Shown here: positions 1 through 11,842 of the stretch, piece by piece | Numbering within the stretch: the first letter of the stretch is position 1 | Layout: each line of letters opens with the position of its first letter | Origin: Panax quinquefolius | Taxonomy: Eukaryota > Streptophyta > Magnoliopsida > Apiales > Araliaceae | NCBI GenBank assembly: GCA_020205615.1 | Contig: CM035153.1 | Coordinates: 97,483,122-97,547,121, forward strand | DNA: 64,000 nt | Direction of reading: 5' to 3' | The notes under the pieces: model-generated | The model's database searches: none | Told to the model about the DNA's origin: nothing | Seen by the model: the letters and a program-made list of their open reading frames with translations, nothing else | Program-made: the position numbers and the translations under genes

Positions 1-295
1 GACTAGCTTGTCCTTTTTATGTTTAAAGTCTATTATGATGTATTAAGACTATTCCAGACTATGTTTAAGCTTATGTATGATTATGTAATAAGCCTTTATT
101 AGATATTATTATGTAATCTATTAAGCACTGTAGGTTGCGATACTTGGGGGAATAATTATAATAAATCATTGTATATTATTCTAAAGTAGATTTTCTGTTG
201 TGTATGAGTTATTTTAGTTATTATGGTTTTACCATGAGAACGTGATGAACCGAATTCGAGTAACCAAGTGGAGGTTCGAATTTGGGGGCGTCACA
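1..295 (+). mobile_element. 3' end of an LTR inserted in family A gag copy 1
   Basis: The sequence ends in GGGGGCGTCACA at 295, the terminus used by the other chromovirus-type LTRs here. Immediately after it, the family A gag zinc-knuckle region resumes in the minus orientation (compare 25990-26040, where the same coding sequence is continuous). The putative target duplication on this side is AAAAC (296-300); its partner lies left of the window. No ORF is visible. The family cannot be assigned because only the last 295 bp are present, but the terminus resembles the ends of the A and B LTRs. Confidence 0.75.
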
Positions 296-300
296 AAAAC

Positions 301-1240
301 AACCTTGAATCTTCTTCGGTCTGGGACAATTAGGTGATAGGTGTCCCTCTTGACCACAATTATAGCAAACTCCCTTCTTCTTCAAATAAACTCCAGCAAG
401 ATTCTTCCCACAAGTTGCACATGGCTCTCTCCCTTTCTTATTTCCTTCTGTCTTGTTACCCGACTGGGTATTCTCACTCCACTTCCTCTTGTTTCGATTA
501 CTACCACCACTGCTTCCTCCATAATTTTTCTTCTTCTTCTTCTCTTGATGAAATCGAGATGAAGCTTCGCTCCCTCCTTCAGCAAATAAAGCTTTCTCCA
601 ACAAAGCCGCGAACGTATTAATCTATAATACGGCTACTTTGTAGTATATACTCGGCTTTAATCCATTCTTAAACATTTTTGCCTTTTAAAATTCCGTATC
701 CACCTGATGAGGTACAAATCTCACTAATTCGTTGAATTTGGCAGCGTATTCAGACACCAACATGTTCTCCTGCTTCAGTTCCAAAAACTTAACTTCCATC
801 CAAGCTTGCATACTCACTGAAAAGTAGTTCTCAAAGAACAACTACTTGAATCTTGTCCAAGTCACCACCGTTGTACCAGCTCTCGCCTGATTAGTCTCCC
901 ACCAGTAATTAACTTCTCCTTTCATCAGATATGTTGCAAAAGTTGTCTTTCGCTCTTCTGCTACTCGCGCACTGATGAATGCTTTCTCCATCTCCTTCAC
1001 CCAAGTTTGGGCTTCAATTGGATCCGTGGTTCCTTTGAATTCTGGTGGTCCTACTGCTTTAAAATCCTTGAAGTTAGCCAATCTATCGGCTGGCTAATTT
1101 TTTGCTCTTGCTGCTAGAGCTCTATTTCCCATAGCTTGGGTTAGCATATCCATAAAATTATGCATCGGGTCCACTTGACCTCCTTTATTATTCACTAACT
1201 GATCTTCTCTTTGATTTCAATTCTGTCGTCTAGTCGGCAT
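301..1240 (-). pseudogene. Family A gag, copy 1 (broken)
   Basis: Reading from the ATG at 1240 down to 301 gives a Ty3-type Gag: a capsid-like part with the motifs AVGPPEFKGTTDP and NYWWET, then a Lys-rich linker and zinc knuckles (CATCGKNLAG, degenerate; CYNCGQEGHLSPNC, canonical CX2CX4HX4C). One frame runs throughout but is interrupted by stop codons: an early one near codon 8, one after AKN (about 1094), one after WTRFK (842) and others at 605-840. The C-terminus is cut at 295/296 by an inserted LTR. Gag normally forms the particle and binds RNA. Two of the stops are also present in copy 2. No pol follows in this family. Clearly a pseudogene. Confidence 0.85.
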
Positions 1241-1793
1241 GATCTGATTTAAATAAAAAATCTTACATTAATCCCCTTTCTCTACACAAATTCTTAACAT
1301 AATAATAATTCAACACTTATTTCTCATATAATCGCATATTTATTCAAATAGCATATAGTATATTTAGTACTTAACACATATTAATATCCCTTTTTAAATA
1401 ATTTTAGGATTAACATGCACAAATTTACACAAAAAGTTGCAATTCTCCATTCACATATAACTCTCTTCCCAGTTCATCAAACTTACTACACTTATGAGTT
1501 CAGGAACTTGCCATAATTATATGACTGTATGAACTTGTCTTAGTCAGACCATTGGGCTCTATTCGCTGAGGGGTTCAGAAACATTTCATATAATTATGAG
1601 TCATTAACTTACCATAAGTATGAGTTTTAAGAACACACAAATTAATCTTAATCTTATATTCATATAGAAAATACAGATTTCCTTCATACAAACATATATA
1701 TCTACATATGTTCACTCATTGTTCTCAATATTATAACCGTGAATATTATATTCTACTACCAAAAGATACTACCACTTATATCTAAGCTGTCCA
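1241..1793. other. Spacer between ORF1 and gag in family A copy 1
   Basis: This 553-bp AT-rich stretch separates the extra ORF1 (1794-2468) from gag (starts at 1240). The same spacer is found at 26942-27489 in copy 2 with nearly the same length. It holds short imperfect repeats of a phrase containing ACTTATGAGTT and CATAATTATATGA, but no coding potential that I can support. Confidence 0.6.
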
Positions 1794-2468
1794 TCATCCA
1801 CTCCCTTCACCCATCTTCTTGCTGGGACACTTGTTGAATCCGTAACTCGTTCTCCCACATGAAAAACCCTTCCTCATATTCGGCTTAGGACAATGTAGGG
1901 AAATATGTCCTTCTTGCTTACAGTTGAAACACACGTTCTTCCACATCATACATTCTCCCACGTGAGTCTTTCCATACTTGCTACAGACTTGCTTCCTCTT
2001 TGGGTTTGAATTTTCAAAATTATCACTGTCGTGATCCCTCTTTCTCTTATTCTTGCCCTTCTGCTTAATGGTTCCTTCAGATGATGCACCATCTTCAGTC
2101 TTCATCCTTTCCACTCGCGCATTCAACTCGTTCCGTTCTTCGGTCATTTCGTGTAACACTCGCTCCGTGTTCCATAACTTCTCCAAGAGAAATACTTTAC
2201 TCCAGAGTTTTTGAACATCTGCAGATTCTTGATCTTTCTCTCCAAGTTTGTTTTTATTTTTTTTCTCCACCTTAGCTTCTTCAGACTCCGCCTCCTCATC
2301 ACCACTCAGATACATCTCGGGATAATCATCATGATAATTCCCAAGATTCACCATGGTTTCATCTTTTCCCACTTCTTTAAATGACTCGCTTTGCGCTGGC
2401 ACCTCGGCTACTGGCACTGGTACAACAACCGCTGGAATCTCAGTACTCATTTCATCTTCTCCAGACAT
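1794..2468 (-). CDS. Family A ORF1: coiled-coil protein with three zinc knuckles, upstream of gag
   Basis: This 224-codon ORF is uninterrupted and starts at the ATG at 2468, about 200 bp after the primer-binding site. Visible parts: an acidic N-terminal third (residues 35-70, many D/E); a predicted coiled coil at about 85-125 (LWSKVFLLEKLW and following heptads); a basic nuclear-localisation-like patch at 136-160; then three knuckle-like units. These are CSKYGKTHVGEC (162-173, second Cys replaced by Tyr), CFNCKQEGHISLHC (180-193, canonical) and a degenerate GFSCGRTSYGFNKC (201-214, first Cys and the His lost). Copy 2 at 27490-28149 keeps different residues of the third knuckle, so the ancestor probably had all three. 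The layout resembles a duplicated nucleocapsid domain placed before gag. Function unknown; RNA or nucleic-acid binding is inferred from the knuckles only. Confidence 0.7.
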   Translation of the reverse strand: MSGEDEMSTEIPAVVVPVPVAEVPAQSESFKEVGKDETMVNLGNYHDDYPEMYLSGDEEAESEEAKVEKKNKNKLGEKDQESADVQKLWSKVFLLEKLWNTERVLHEMTEERNELNARVERMKTEDGASSEGTIKQKGKNKRKRDHDSDNFENSNPKRKQVCSKYGKTHVGECMMWKNVCFNCKQEGHISLHCPKPNMRKGFSCGRTSYGFNKCPSKKMGEGSG

Positions 2469-2656
2469 CCTACAATCAGTTTAAACAACTTGTTTAGTAC
2501 TTCACCAGTACGAACTTCTCACACTATGTGTCCATATATGTCACTATCGATATTCTCTATCAATCTCTCACTTAGTACTCTAAATGAGTATTCTCTATCT
2601 CGCTTATGGTTATAATCCTAGGGTTTTCTCCACCCCACTTAAGGTTTATAACCTAT

Positions 2657-2670
2657 AGCTTTGATACCAA
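2657..2670 (-). promoter_or_regulatory. Primer-binding site, family A copy 1
   Basis: On the minus strand TTGGTATCAAAGCT starts 2 bp after the LTR end (GGGGGTGTCACA). It matches the initiator tRNA-Met type primer site (TGGTATCAGAGC) with one difference in the first 12 bases, as in the other chromovirus-type elements of the window. It fixes the element orientation as minus. Confidence 0.8.
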
Positions 2671-5404
2671 CCTGTGACACCCCCAAATCCGGGTTACCTG
2701 ACCCCCGAGTTTGGTGCTCACAATTCACAACATAAATAACATCTAACTACCCATTCATTAATGAATAGAATATTACACCATATTAACTAATAAAGTTAAT
2801 ACATTCGTCCCAGGTTATCTAACCTTAACATTACAAACATACCCTTTAGATATAAAAAAAAGGTTTACAAACATATCATAATAATAATGTTATTCATAAC
2901 TAATTTATCACTATACCTTTGCCTTTGTCCTTCAAAGCACCTCCTGCCACTTCGTCCCTAGCTGAAAAATTTTATTTAGCAAGGGTGAGCATCAAATTTG
3001 CCCCGCAATTTAAGATATACAATGAATGTATAAAAATCAAGAATAACAGACTATCTATTTTGATAGAATGAAACCAAAGTTTGGGGAACTTTGAAATAGT
3101 TGAACAATTCATTATTGACTAACAAGTCTTCTTGCATTCTATGCAACACATTAATTTAATAATGAAAGAGTACAATGCTTTCAAAGTTTCTACGATATTC
3201 AATTGAATAACAATTTAGAAGTATTCTCCAAATTTTAAGCTGAATGATCTCAAATGATCTTGAAATTAACTTCTCGAGTAACTATCAAAGATTTACTTTT
3301 ATATACCCAAATATAGGATGGAAATATTGTGACGCCCCGAAATCCGGTTTATCTTCACACCCAGATTCCGTACATCACGATCCCATCTTCTTCCAAACAT
3401 ACATCATTATATAGCTAAATATAACAACATATACTCTCAAATCCCAGGTTCTAGAAACCTTATAACCTTTTTCATTTCAAATAATGATAAATACATTATT
3501 TATTTCATCTTACAAGAGTGACTTTTATCCACCACCAAGGATACATAACAGTTCCTTAACCTAGTCTATAGTTCAATTTCATCTTCCTATATTATAAGTC
3601 TTCACTTGATCTTCTCGCTTATTTACATTTTGAATAGCATCTCATCTGGATACCGTCATCTTGATCTTTACGGGATCCTTAAGTTCTTCTAACATCGTTC
3701 ACTGAAAATATTTTTCATTTAAAAGCAAGTGTGAGCATTCAATTGCCCAGCAAGTCATAGCAGTTGAACAAACATCTTCAAGAATTTAAACGTTTCTTTA
3801 GAACTTCAATAACCGAACAAAGGTTATAAAGCAGCTTGAATAATAGGAATAATCTCGACTCCTATCATTTTAAAACATTATTCACATGCACTTTGAAATA
3901 CTTTCATTCTTCTACATTTTTTCATACTCATCACGTCTGGCTAGAATCATTAGCAGAGACTTAACAATAACGGATCATGTATAAACAAAACATACTTGCA
4001 TTGAATAGCTCAATCACAAAACAGTTCATATCATAGAAACACCGAAGTGTTCACATTGTGGCTCAAGGCCTCATAAGTTCTACCACCTTGTACAAATATC
4101 GCACATTCACACATAGACAGAACTTCTCAAGTTCAACATCTGAGAAGTTTAAGAAACTAGCATTCATTTAAAGTATAAATGAAGTTAGGAAACTTGCCTT
4201 ACGCTCAGCTACAGCTTACGCCGAACTGTTCATTTCAATTCCTATATAGCACATAAGAAAAACAACACATACACTAATTAGTCATATATATTTGACTTAT
4301 GCATTAGTTCACTTAACTTTACTTCTTAGGGTTCACGTTCTTGCAACCTAAGTTTACGCGACCACTTTCATTATCGTTCTACGACTTCATGACATACAGA
4401 GATGTCTTACTTATACGTTCATCATCTTTGATGTTTTACATTCTTATCTTCTTCTTATAACTTCTCTAGGACTCAACACACATCGCTTCTCTGCTACAGT
4501 CCATATGGTACTCTGAGTGGTTTCCCATAAACAACCAACAAACAAGTTCCCGTCTCGTTCACATTGCCCATAACAGTGAGTTAGATCGGTTTCCAGTTTT
4601 GTATATACCTTCGCTCTCTGAAGGAATTATTTAGCCCAGCTCCCATATGTCAACCATTAAAGGTTACGATTGTACTACAACTTAACTTATCTTAACTTAT
4701 ACGAACTATTAAACTATATGATCGTTAAGTTAATTTCTCATTCCTTATGTCTTCCTGGCAACTAAATGCCACATCTCAGTATTCATTCTTTATCGTCTAA
4801 GTCTTACAGTCTTTTGTATACTCAGAGCGATCATTCCCTTTAATCCTTAACTCGGCTTCATTACGTTAAACGTTATTATCTTTAATTCAACTTCTTTACC
4901 ATTCACGGTTTAATCATTGACCTTTATCATCTTATGGTCAAACCATACACGGGGTGTAGGTTATATTCGTTTAATATTTGCGTACCCTCAACCTTCACGT
5001 CGGTTAAAGTGTTCAACGCATACATTTTATTCTAACATTCTCATCCGACTCACATTCGGCTTCCATAAAACTTATTATCGTTCATTACGGCTTTCTCAAT
5101 AATTCATGTCTTACTTACTACCTTTGTCAACATCTAGGTCATACAACCAGGGTATGCTTAGAACGTTCGTTCGATGCGAATACAATTCACGAGGATCGTT
5201 TACGTATTCAACGTTCACGTTTACGTTTACGATTATTCTCTTCTTAATCTTTTAATATCTTTCGACCATTTTGTTAAACTTGTACTAAAGGTTTAATTCA
5301 CTTGTTTAAGTGTTATATTAATTGAACATTATGTTCTTTATCATCCCATACGTTTCCCCCCAAGAGTTGAGCAGTTAAAAGCTCTTCTCTGGCTTTTTCC
5401 CTAC

Positions 5405-5530
5405 ACTGGCGCTGCGGCGCCACTGTCTCCTTTATCTCTCGCACTGTGGCGCGAGTTTGTAGTACTCGGCTCTCTGGTCTAGCGCTGCAGCACCACCTTA
5501 CAAGGCATGGTTGGTGCCGCGGCGCCAAGC
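5405..5530. repeat. GC-rich palindromic island in F solo LTR copy 1
   Basis: In otherwise AT-rich DNA this patch has GGCGCTGCGGCGCC (5408-5421), GTGGCGCGAG (5446-5455), AGCGCTGCAGC (near 5480) and GGTGCCGCGGCGCC (5513-5526). It is not convincingly coding. Comparable patches lie at 18545-18670, 37572-37695 and 50450-50505 in LTRs of other copies and families. Confidence 0.7.
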
Positions 5531-6540
5531 CCTAACCCTAGAAAATTTCTTTAAGTGTTAAATCTAATTTGAGACGCTTACTTCCCGCTTCCATAACTTA
5601 TTCGTTATAACTCGGAACGAGGTCATTCCAAAGCCATTCTCTTTCTTATCTTACGTACTTCAATACCTCTCGAACAGAACTTCATTCTGAATCCGTTAAC
5701 GTGCCATTTGATTAGCTTGATCTTTACCCTTCGTTTGTTTTACGTTTTTAACGCTCTTTGTTCGTTTGTCCGTAATTCGGTCATCCGAATTCAAAACTCG
5801 ATCGATCTTGAGTCCACGACTCAAGTTTTCAACATTTTCTTACATTCTTATGAATCCCTACACGTTTGGGTTCATTTACTAACTTTCTAATTCTCGTTTG
5901 TCTTTTACGAAATTTTTGCCATAACTTCGTTATAGCTAAGTTTTAATCCGTTCTTCATGAACGTTTCTACCGTTCCTAACCAAGCAATATGCATCAAACT
6001 TATACTCGATGGTTTTAAACTTGTCCATCAACAACAATTATCCTACGATGGTTTTAAATTTGTCCATCAACAACGTTCTTCGTGTTCTTCGCGTGTTCTT
6101 CGTTCGTTCTTCATTTTAATCGATATTTTGGATTACGATTTTACTTTTTATTGGAATTTGATGTTATAGAACATTATTCCTTACTTATTTCACCTACTTA
6201 TTAATATAATCCACTCGAATCGTTCTAATTCATTACGAATCTTATACTTCCTTAAGAAATTTATTTATTAACCTTCAAATTCTTATTTTCTTTATTTCTC
6301 ATGATTTCAACCATATGAAATCATCCCTAACATCATATACTTCTTATTCTCATTAAGTTATGTTTTAAACATATAAAACTTAAAGAAAATCTAACATAGA
6401 AGTTAGGTTTTAATACCTTTCCTCTTTATTTTTCTTCCGCTAGACAAAACCGGCGATTTGCTAGCTTTTCTATTTCACGAACATTTTTGATCTGATCAAT
6501 CATGCTCATGCTCTTCCTTCTCCCTCTCCATCTGAATTCT

Positions 6541-6555
6541 CTCTCTCTCTCTCTA
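6541..6555. repeat. CT microsatellite in the leader of F LTR copy 1
   Basis: A run of CT dinucleotides, equivalent to GA on the transcribed minus strand, lies about 50 bp downstream of the TATA-like element at 6599-6608. F copy 2 has a similar run at about 19636-19660 next to its TATA box. This GA leader is typical of plant LTR transcripts. Confidence 0.6.
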
Positions 6556-7500
6556 GATATAGAATTTTCAAAATCCCATTTAAATGAAATAAGCTTCCTA
6601 TTTATAAATTTTTAAGGCTAAGGATATTTTAGTCATTTCGCCCCCGACCTCCTTACTATTCACACCTCCTTACTATTCATTACTTAAGGACTAAGTTAAC
6701 TTACTCCTTAAGTTTACTTAACACTTAAGTCTACTTAGCCTTTAAGTTTGCTTAACTCTTAAGTTTACTTAACACTTAAGTTTACTTAATACTTAAGTTT
6801 TCTACTTCCACCACCTTAACACACCTCCTTACTATTCACGTAGCTTCCCTTGGAAGCTTCGTGGTTCCATCTTTTGGGTTTTGTTCGACAATTTTAAAAA
6901 CTGCGATTCTCAGAATCCAAATATTTTTGGATATTTCGTCTTTCCTTTACCGATTAATTTTTACGTATTCTTCGGATTTCCAAAAAATTGAAAAACACTT
7001 TTTAGTGTTGAACGTTTTCCTTCACGTTTTACCCTAACGTAGCTAAATGAATGAAAAGTACATAGCAGTACTTTTTGTCATTTTTATTTTATCCGATTTC
7101 TGCACGTTTTTCGAGAAAACTTTTATCGGCTTACTTAACTTTTCAAGATATATAATTGTCAAATCTTTCGGCGAAATGTTATTTCGACATACCAAACTCT
7201 CAGAACGGCTTAGGTTATTTAAACCCTAACCCTTAGGTTTCGTCGGGTGAATAGTGCCTATTTCGTCTTTTTTCCCAGATATATTTTTATTCTCGGAAAA
7301 TTTTCATTTTCATCTTGAAAATTCTTAATCGCTTAGTCTAGCTCGTAGCCAGAATCCTCCCGACTTATAATCATCCTAAGTTCTAGAACGATTAATAAAC
7401 ACATAACACATAATATTATTAATAAAAATTTATTTTATTAATAACTAATTCTTTAAACTTAAATTCTGGAAAATCCAAATTTTCGGGGCGTTACAAATAT

Positions 7501-10179
7501 CTTCCAGAGTTATGCTGAGTGATCACAAAGGATCTTGAACTTCTCTTCTTAAGTAACTATCAAAGATATACTTTGATATACCCAGGTGTATCAGATAACC
7601 AAAAAGATTAAGTCATACCCCTCTGCAAGTACTTAGAGTGGCCAAGTCCATATACCCTATATTATGCATAATAATTACACGCGCGCAAAGGCCGAATATA
7701 CAACCAAATATGTTCCCATTATATAAAAAAGTTGTTCTTCTCAGTCTTAGAATCAGAATTTGATGTAACAACGAAATACAATGATTTCAATATCTAATCA
7801 CTTCTCGATCTAGCCGAAATAATTGGCATCGATTTGTCAATAATAATTGAATTCTCTTTTCAAACCTATCCAGTTCTAACAAATGTTAGTCTAGCCAGAA
7901 TAATTAGCTAAGACATTTCTCAACACAATTCGACAAAAGATAAGAATTATCTGTAGTGTCAATAATAGCTTCTACGGATGTGAATATCCAATAATAGTTA
8001 TTCTCTAAGTATATTATCGGACTCATTAATTAAGTTTGAATTAATAAACATGTATTAACTGCGAATAATCAATAATAAATTCTTGGACGTGGTCTAATCA
8101 AAAATAATTAACCACCATAGTATTTAAATAGATATAACTCCAGGTTGAGTTAAGGAAACTTGCCTTTCGCGTTGATTACTGCTACACAATATACTTATCT
8201 ACGTTTGAAAGACCTAAAATCATAATATAGGTCTCACAATTAGCATAATATTTCACAACACGCAACACTGTAATTTATAGTCAAACTTTCTCCTAGGCAC
8301 ATTACCACATAGCCACATCAGTGTTTATAACTTATATAAACACTCATTAAGTCTAACTAGTTCGGTCTGTTTGGACTTTGGTCTATTCTCAATGTACTGG
8401 TCACCCTATCCGACAATTAACACTTATATTGTCAAATAAACTCAATTTCAAAGCTTCAATATTATTTTAGATAAGTCAAATATCGTTTATAATATTTTTC
8501 GAAAGCTTTTAATAATTTATAAATAATTATTATAATTTATAATAATTTTTCAAACACCGGAATCATTTTTAAATGATTTAAATTTATTTAATTCCATCAT
8601 CATTAATATTTAGTAATATTAAAATATTAATGATATATTTGTCAAAATATTAAAGTTATTAATACTAACTTAAAATATTTTAAAATCATCAATATTCTAT
8701 TTAAATGATTTTTAAAATAATTAAAATTATTTTTAAACCATCACCATTAATATTTAAATATTAATGAAATTCTTATCAAAATATTAAAAGTCATTAATTT
8801 TAACTGAAAATACTTTTAAATCATTTTTCCCATTTTAAATGATTTTAAATCAATAAAATCATTTTTAATTCATTTATTTAATATTATAATTAAATAAATC
8901 CAATATCATTAATATTAATTTATTAATGAGAATTCTCCAAAAAAATTGAAAATTATATTTTATAATTCAAAATATTTTTAAACACTTTATTCTTATTTAA
9001 AATGATTTTTATAATATTAAAATCATTTTTAACTCATTTATTTAATATAATAATTAAATAAATCTAATATCATTAATATTAAATTATTAATAAAATTCTC
9101 TAAAAATATTAAAAGTTACATTTTATAACTTTAAATATTTTTAAATACTTTGTTTTTATTTATAAATGATTTTTATAATATTAAAATCATTTTTCTCTAA
9201 TTTATTTAATACACTAATTAAATATCATTAATATTCAAATATTTAAAATATTAATGAAAAATATCCCAAATAGTCAAAAGTTATTTTTCATAATTTAAAA
9301 TAACTTTTAAAACCATTTTTGTAATTTTTTAGAATTTATTTTTATTTTTAATTAATTTTTGGAAAATAAGAAAATAGAAATTTATTAAACCGTAACTATA
9401 GCCTATAACGACGCTTTCTGTCGTTGTAGGTGTTCTTGAGGTCAAGAACACTGACAGCCGGCTTAGCAAGGGTCATGGTTTGACCAGCTTATAATTCTCA
9501 GTATAATCATGTTCTGGGCTAGTTTAAACGTTGATCTTGTAGTAAGTATGCACCACTACAACTATCAACCAATATATAGGTCATACATCAACACATCATG
9601 AAGATCCGACCATGCAAAGTCACTGTCAGACGTATTTGGGTTTACTAGAAAACCAGGGAGTTCGAGTTGTTACTTTCTAGTTCAATTTAATCTGAGTTAT
9701 GATCATTATTTTGTTGGTTTTATGGTTCATACATGTAGTATACATGACAAGGAACAACGACATAGCAAGATCTCAGTCCAAATATAACACAACCACCAGA
9801 TTGAATCTAGTCAAATCTTGTCAGAGGGCTCTTGCTAACAGTTTCTGGAAATTCCAGAAACTTCAACCGTGATCAAATGGTCTAGTTTGACCATCCACTA
9901 CAACCTATGTGTTATTTAAGAGATCTAAAGGCCAGGATCTATAGTCCATCTAGCAAGCTACAAATTGGTTACAAATACATCATCAAGCGACATCAAATCT
10001 GACAGATCTGGGCCTTCAAAAATCATGTCAAACACTGGAAAACGATTTCTGGGTTACCTAAAAATCGTCCGGTAGTGCCCAGTCAACGGGATTTGACCGT
10101 TTATAACTTAAAATCTGGACATCCAATAGCTAAGATTCCAGTTCTAGATCAAAGTACTCATGTCCGACTACACATTCAT
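7501..10179 (-). mobile_element. Family A LTR, middle segment
   Basis: This stretch carries no gene. It continues the family A LTR after the F insertion and stops at element 2. It begins with the second copy of a roughly 110-bp direct repeat, continues through moderately AT-rich sequence, then a very AT-rich tandem repeat (8450-9360), two hairpins (9408-9426 and 9431-9450), and about 700 bp of unique sequence up to the ATTCA/TTCAT target site of element 2. Confidence 0.65.
8450..9360. repeat. AT-rich degenerate tandem repeat inside family A LTR
   Basis: About five diverged units with period about 150-166 bp. Markers are the phrase AATCATTTTTAA near 8562, 8857, 9019 and 9185, followed by CATTTATTTAAT and ATCATTAATATTAA. 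The spacing between the last three markers is 162 and 166 bp. No coding potential. Confidence 0.7.
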
Positions 10180-11317
10180 TGTGACGCCCCCAAAATAGGT
10201 ATACATCACACATCTTGGGTTGCCAGATACAAGGTACTGAATACAAATACAAACGAATTATACAACAGCAGTGTAAAATACGACAAAACATAATATAAGA
10301 GTTTTAATAAGAATATTGTCATCTAGACAATATCCACACTCAATGGAGTCCTCATTACATTTATTATCACACTATTTAATAGAATAGTGAGTACTACTAA
10401 TGCTATCATCTGAAGCATCACTCCATTCGCCGACTAGTCCCAGCTATATTCTCATTTCCTGAAGAGAATAATGAAAGCAAAGGGTGAGCTCAACTAGCCC
10501 AGTAAGAAATATTATGACTAAGATAATGCAGAATAAATTATCCTTAGCCTTCAACAGTATAACAACTGATAGAATATAATAGACAACAAGTTTTAGATCA
10601 ATAACTGCAGTGGAATAAGTAATCCATTAAAAGAGTCAAGTAGAGCATAAAATCTACTATCTTCTATGATTTAAAAAGTTTTTCATCAACTTTATCGCTG
10701 AGACTCAGCTTAATAAATAAAATCGAGTCATCCCTGCACCATGGCCAAGGATATTCATTAATCATCAATAGTCATGACTATACCGAATAATCCCTGGTCA
10801 TAATCATACCAATAACTGTCCACCAATGAACTACAGGCCAATGAGGACTTTTACCACATCATTCGTCACATTACGGTAATGATTATACTGAATAATCCCT
10901 GGTCATAATCATACCAAGTCCATCTATGCACGTAAGCCAAAGATGACTTTCATCACAATATAAGCGTGAGGATGATTACAATGACATAATAATTCAATAA
11001 AACAAGTTCAAGAATAAATTTTAAAGATTTACAAATTAATTTATCTAGGAACCAATAACGTCCAAATTGTCAACATGATACTGCTTTGTGGAGTAAAATT
11101 CAAGAATGTTCAGAAGAATATTTAAATAAAAAGATACTGGATGAAGCGCAAATATCCAGGATATTCTACTAATTTCATGGAGTATAAAAGCCAAAACTTT
11201 AACCAACTGAGTATAATAAAATATATGAAACTGCAAATGGATTTTCGCCAGCCATACGGTAATCCACGTAGACAGATCATTTTCACAATTTAATAAGGAA
11301 TGAATATGAAAGATCAT

Positions 11318-11600
11318 TCACCATGCATGCGGTAATCCACATAGACAGGTTATTCCAACAGAATAATAAAGAATGGAATAACAGAAGAATTCACCATGCA
11401 TATGATAATCAGATGCATAAAAGTTATTCCAATGTAATAATAAAGAATGGAACGGTCTGTGCACAGAATCCGCATAGACATGATATTCCAACAGAATAAT
11501 AAAGAATGGAATATCAATAGAATTCACCATACATGCGATAGACCGCACAGACAGGTTATTCCAACAGAATAATAAAGAGTGGAATAACAATAGCTCTCTT
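11318..11600. repeat. 58-bp hairpin repeat array in 3' LTR of element 2
   Basis: Repeated units contain TTATTCCAACAGAATAATAA and GAATGGAATAA followed by a variable phrase with GCATGCG and a CGCACAGACAGG-like tail. On either strand the TTATTCCA and TGGAATAA parts can pair across a loop of about 16 nt. Counterparts occur in every family-2 LTR of the window (21830-22110, 32800-33265, 39085-39480, 47490-47960, 58845-59310). Confidence 0.75.
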
Positions 11601-11747
11601 CATGAATACGAATGAAATAATACCCCTTACCTTAGAAAAATTGAATACTGGAGTAGTGAAGTAGCAAAATACTTTTCTTCTTTCTCCCTATAGTTTCTCT
11701 CTCTAGAGTTTTTGTGAATTCGTAAGAAATAATGAAGGAATGAGCTT

Positions 11748-11757
11748 CTATTTATAG
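11748..11757 (-). promoter_or_regulatory. LTR TATA box, element 2 3' LTR
   Basis: CTATAAATAG on the minus strand, in the context TTCTATAAATAGAAGCTC. Identical contexts are in the 5' LTR (22246-22255) and the family-2 solo LTR (33470-33479). Elements 3 and 5 use a different context (TCCTATAAATAGGATGC). Confidence 0.55.
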
Positions 11758-11842
11758 AAGAACTCAAAATAGCTCTTGGTCTTAAAGAATGGTCAAAATA
11801 ACTCCTGGTAATATTGAAGAGACAACTACTATTTACGAAGGG

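Larger units (their letters stand above)
3328..7495 (-). mobile_element. Solo LTR, family F, copy 1 (4.17 kb)
   Basis: The unit starts TGTGACGCCCCGAAATCC and ends TTTTCGGGGCGTTACA, with a perfect 5-bp target duplication AATAT at 3323-3327 and 7496-7500. No gag, pol, primer site or polypurine tract is inside, so it is a solo LTR (or an element made of one very long terminal repeat). Orientation is minus because the GGGGCGTCACA terminus matches 3' LTR ends elsewhere, and because a TATA-like TTTATAAATA on the minus strand (6599-6608) precedes a GA-rich leader (the CT run at 6541-6555). It carries a GC-rich palindromic island at about 5405-5530. The second copy is at 16051-20530. Confidence 0.85.

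Noticed and set aside
1794..2468. Identification of family A as an Ogre element from its ORF upstream of gag
   Set aside because: The primer site is initiator tRNA-Met type, the gag is chromovirus-like and no pol or Ogre-type intron region is present; only the position of ORF1 is similar.
5313..5528. ORF of 71 codons over the GC-rich island of F LTR copy 1
   Set aside because: The homologous island in F copy 2 (18545-18670) does not preserve the frame; the signal is the palindromes, not a protein.
10075..10293. ORF of 72 codons crossing the left edge of element 2
   Set aside because: It spans the boundary between the A LTR and the element 2 LTR, so it cannot be an evolved gene.
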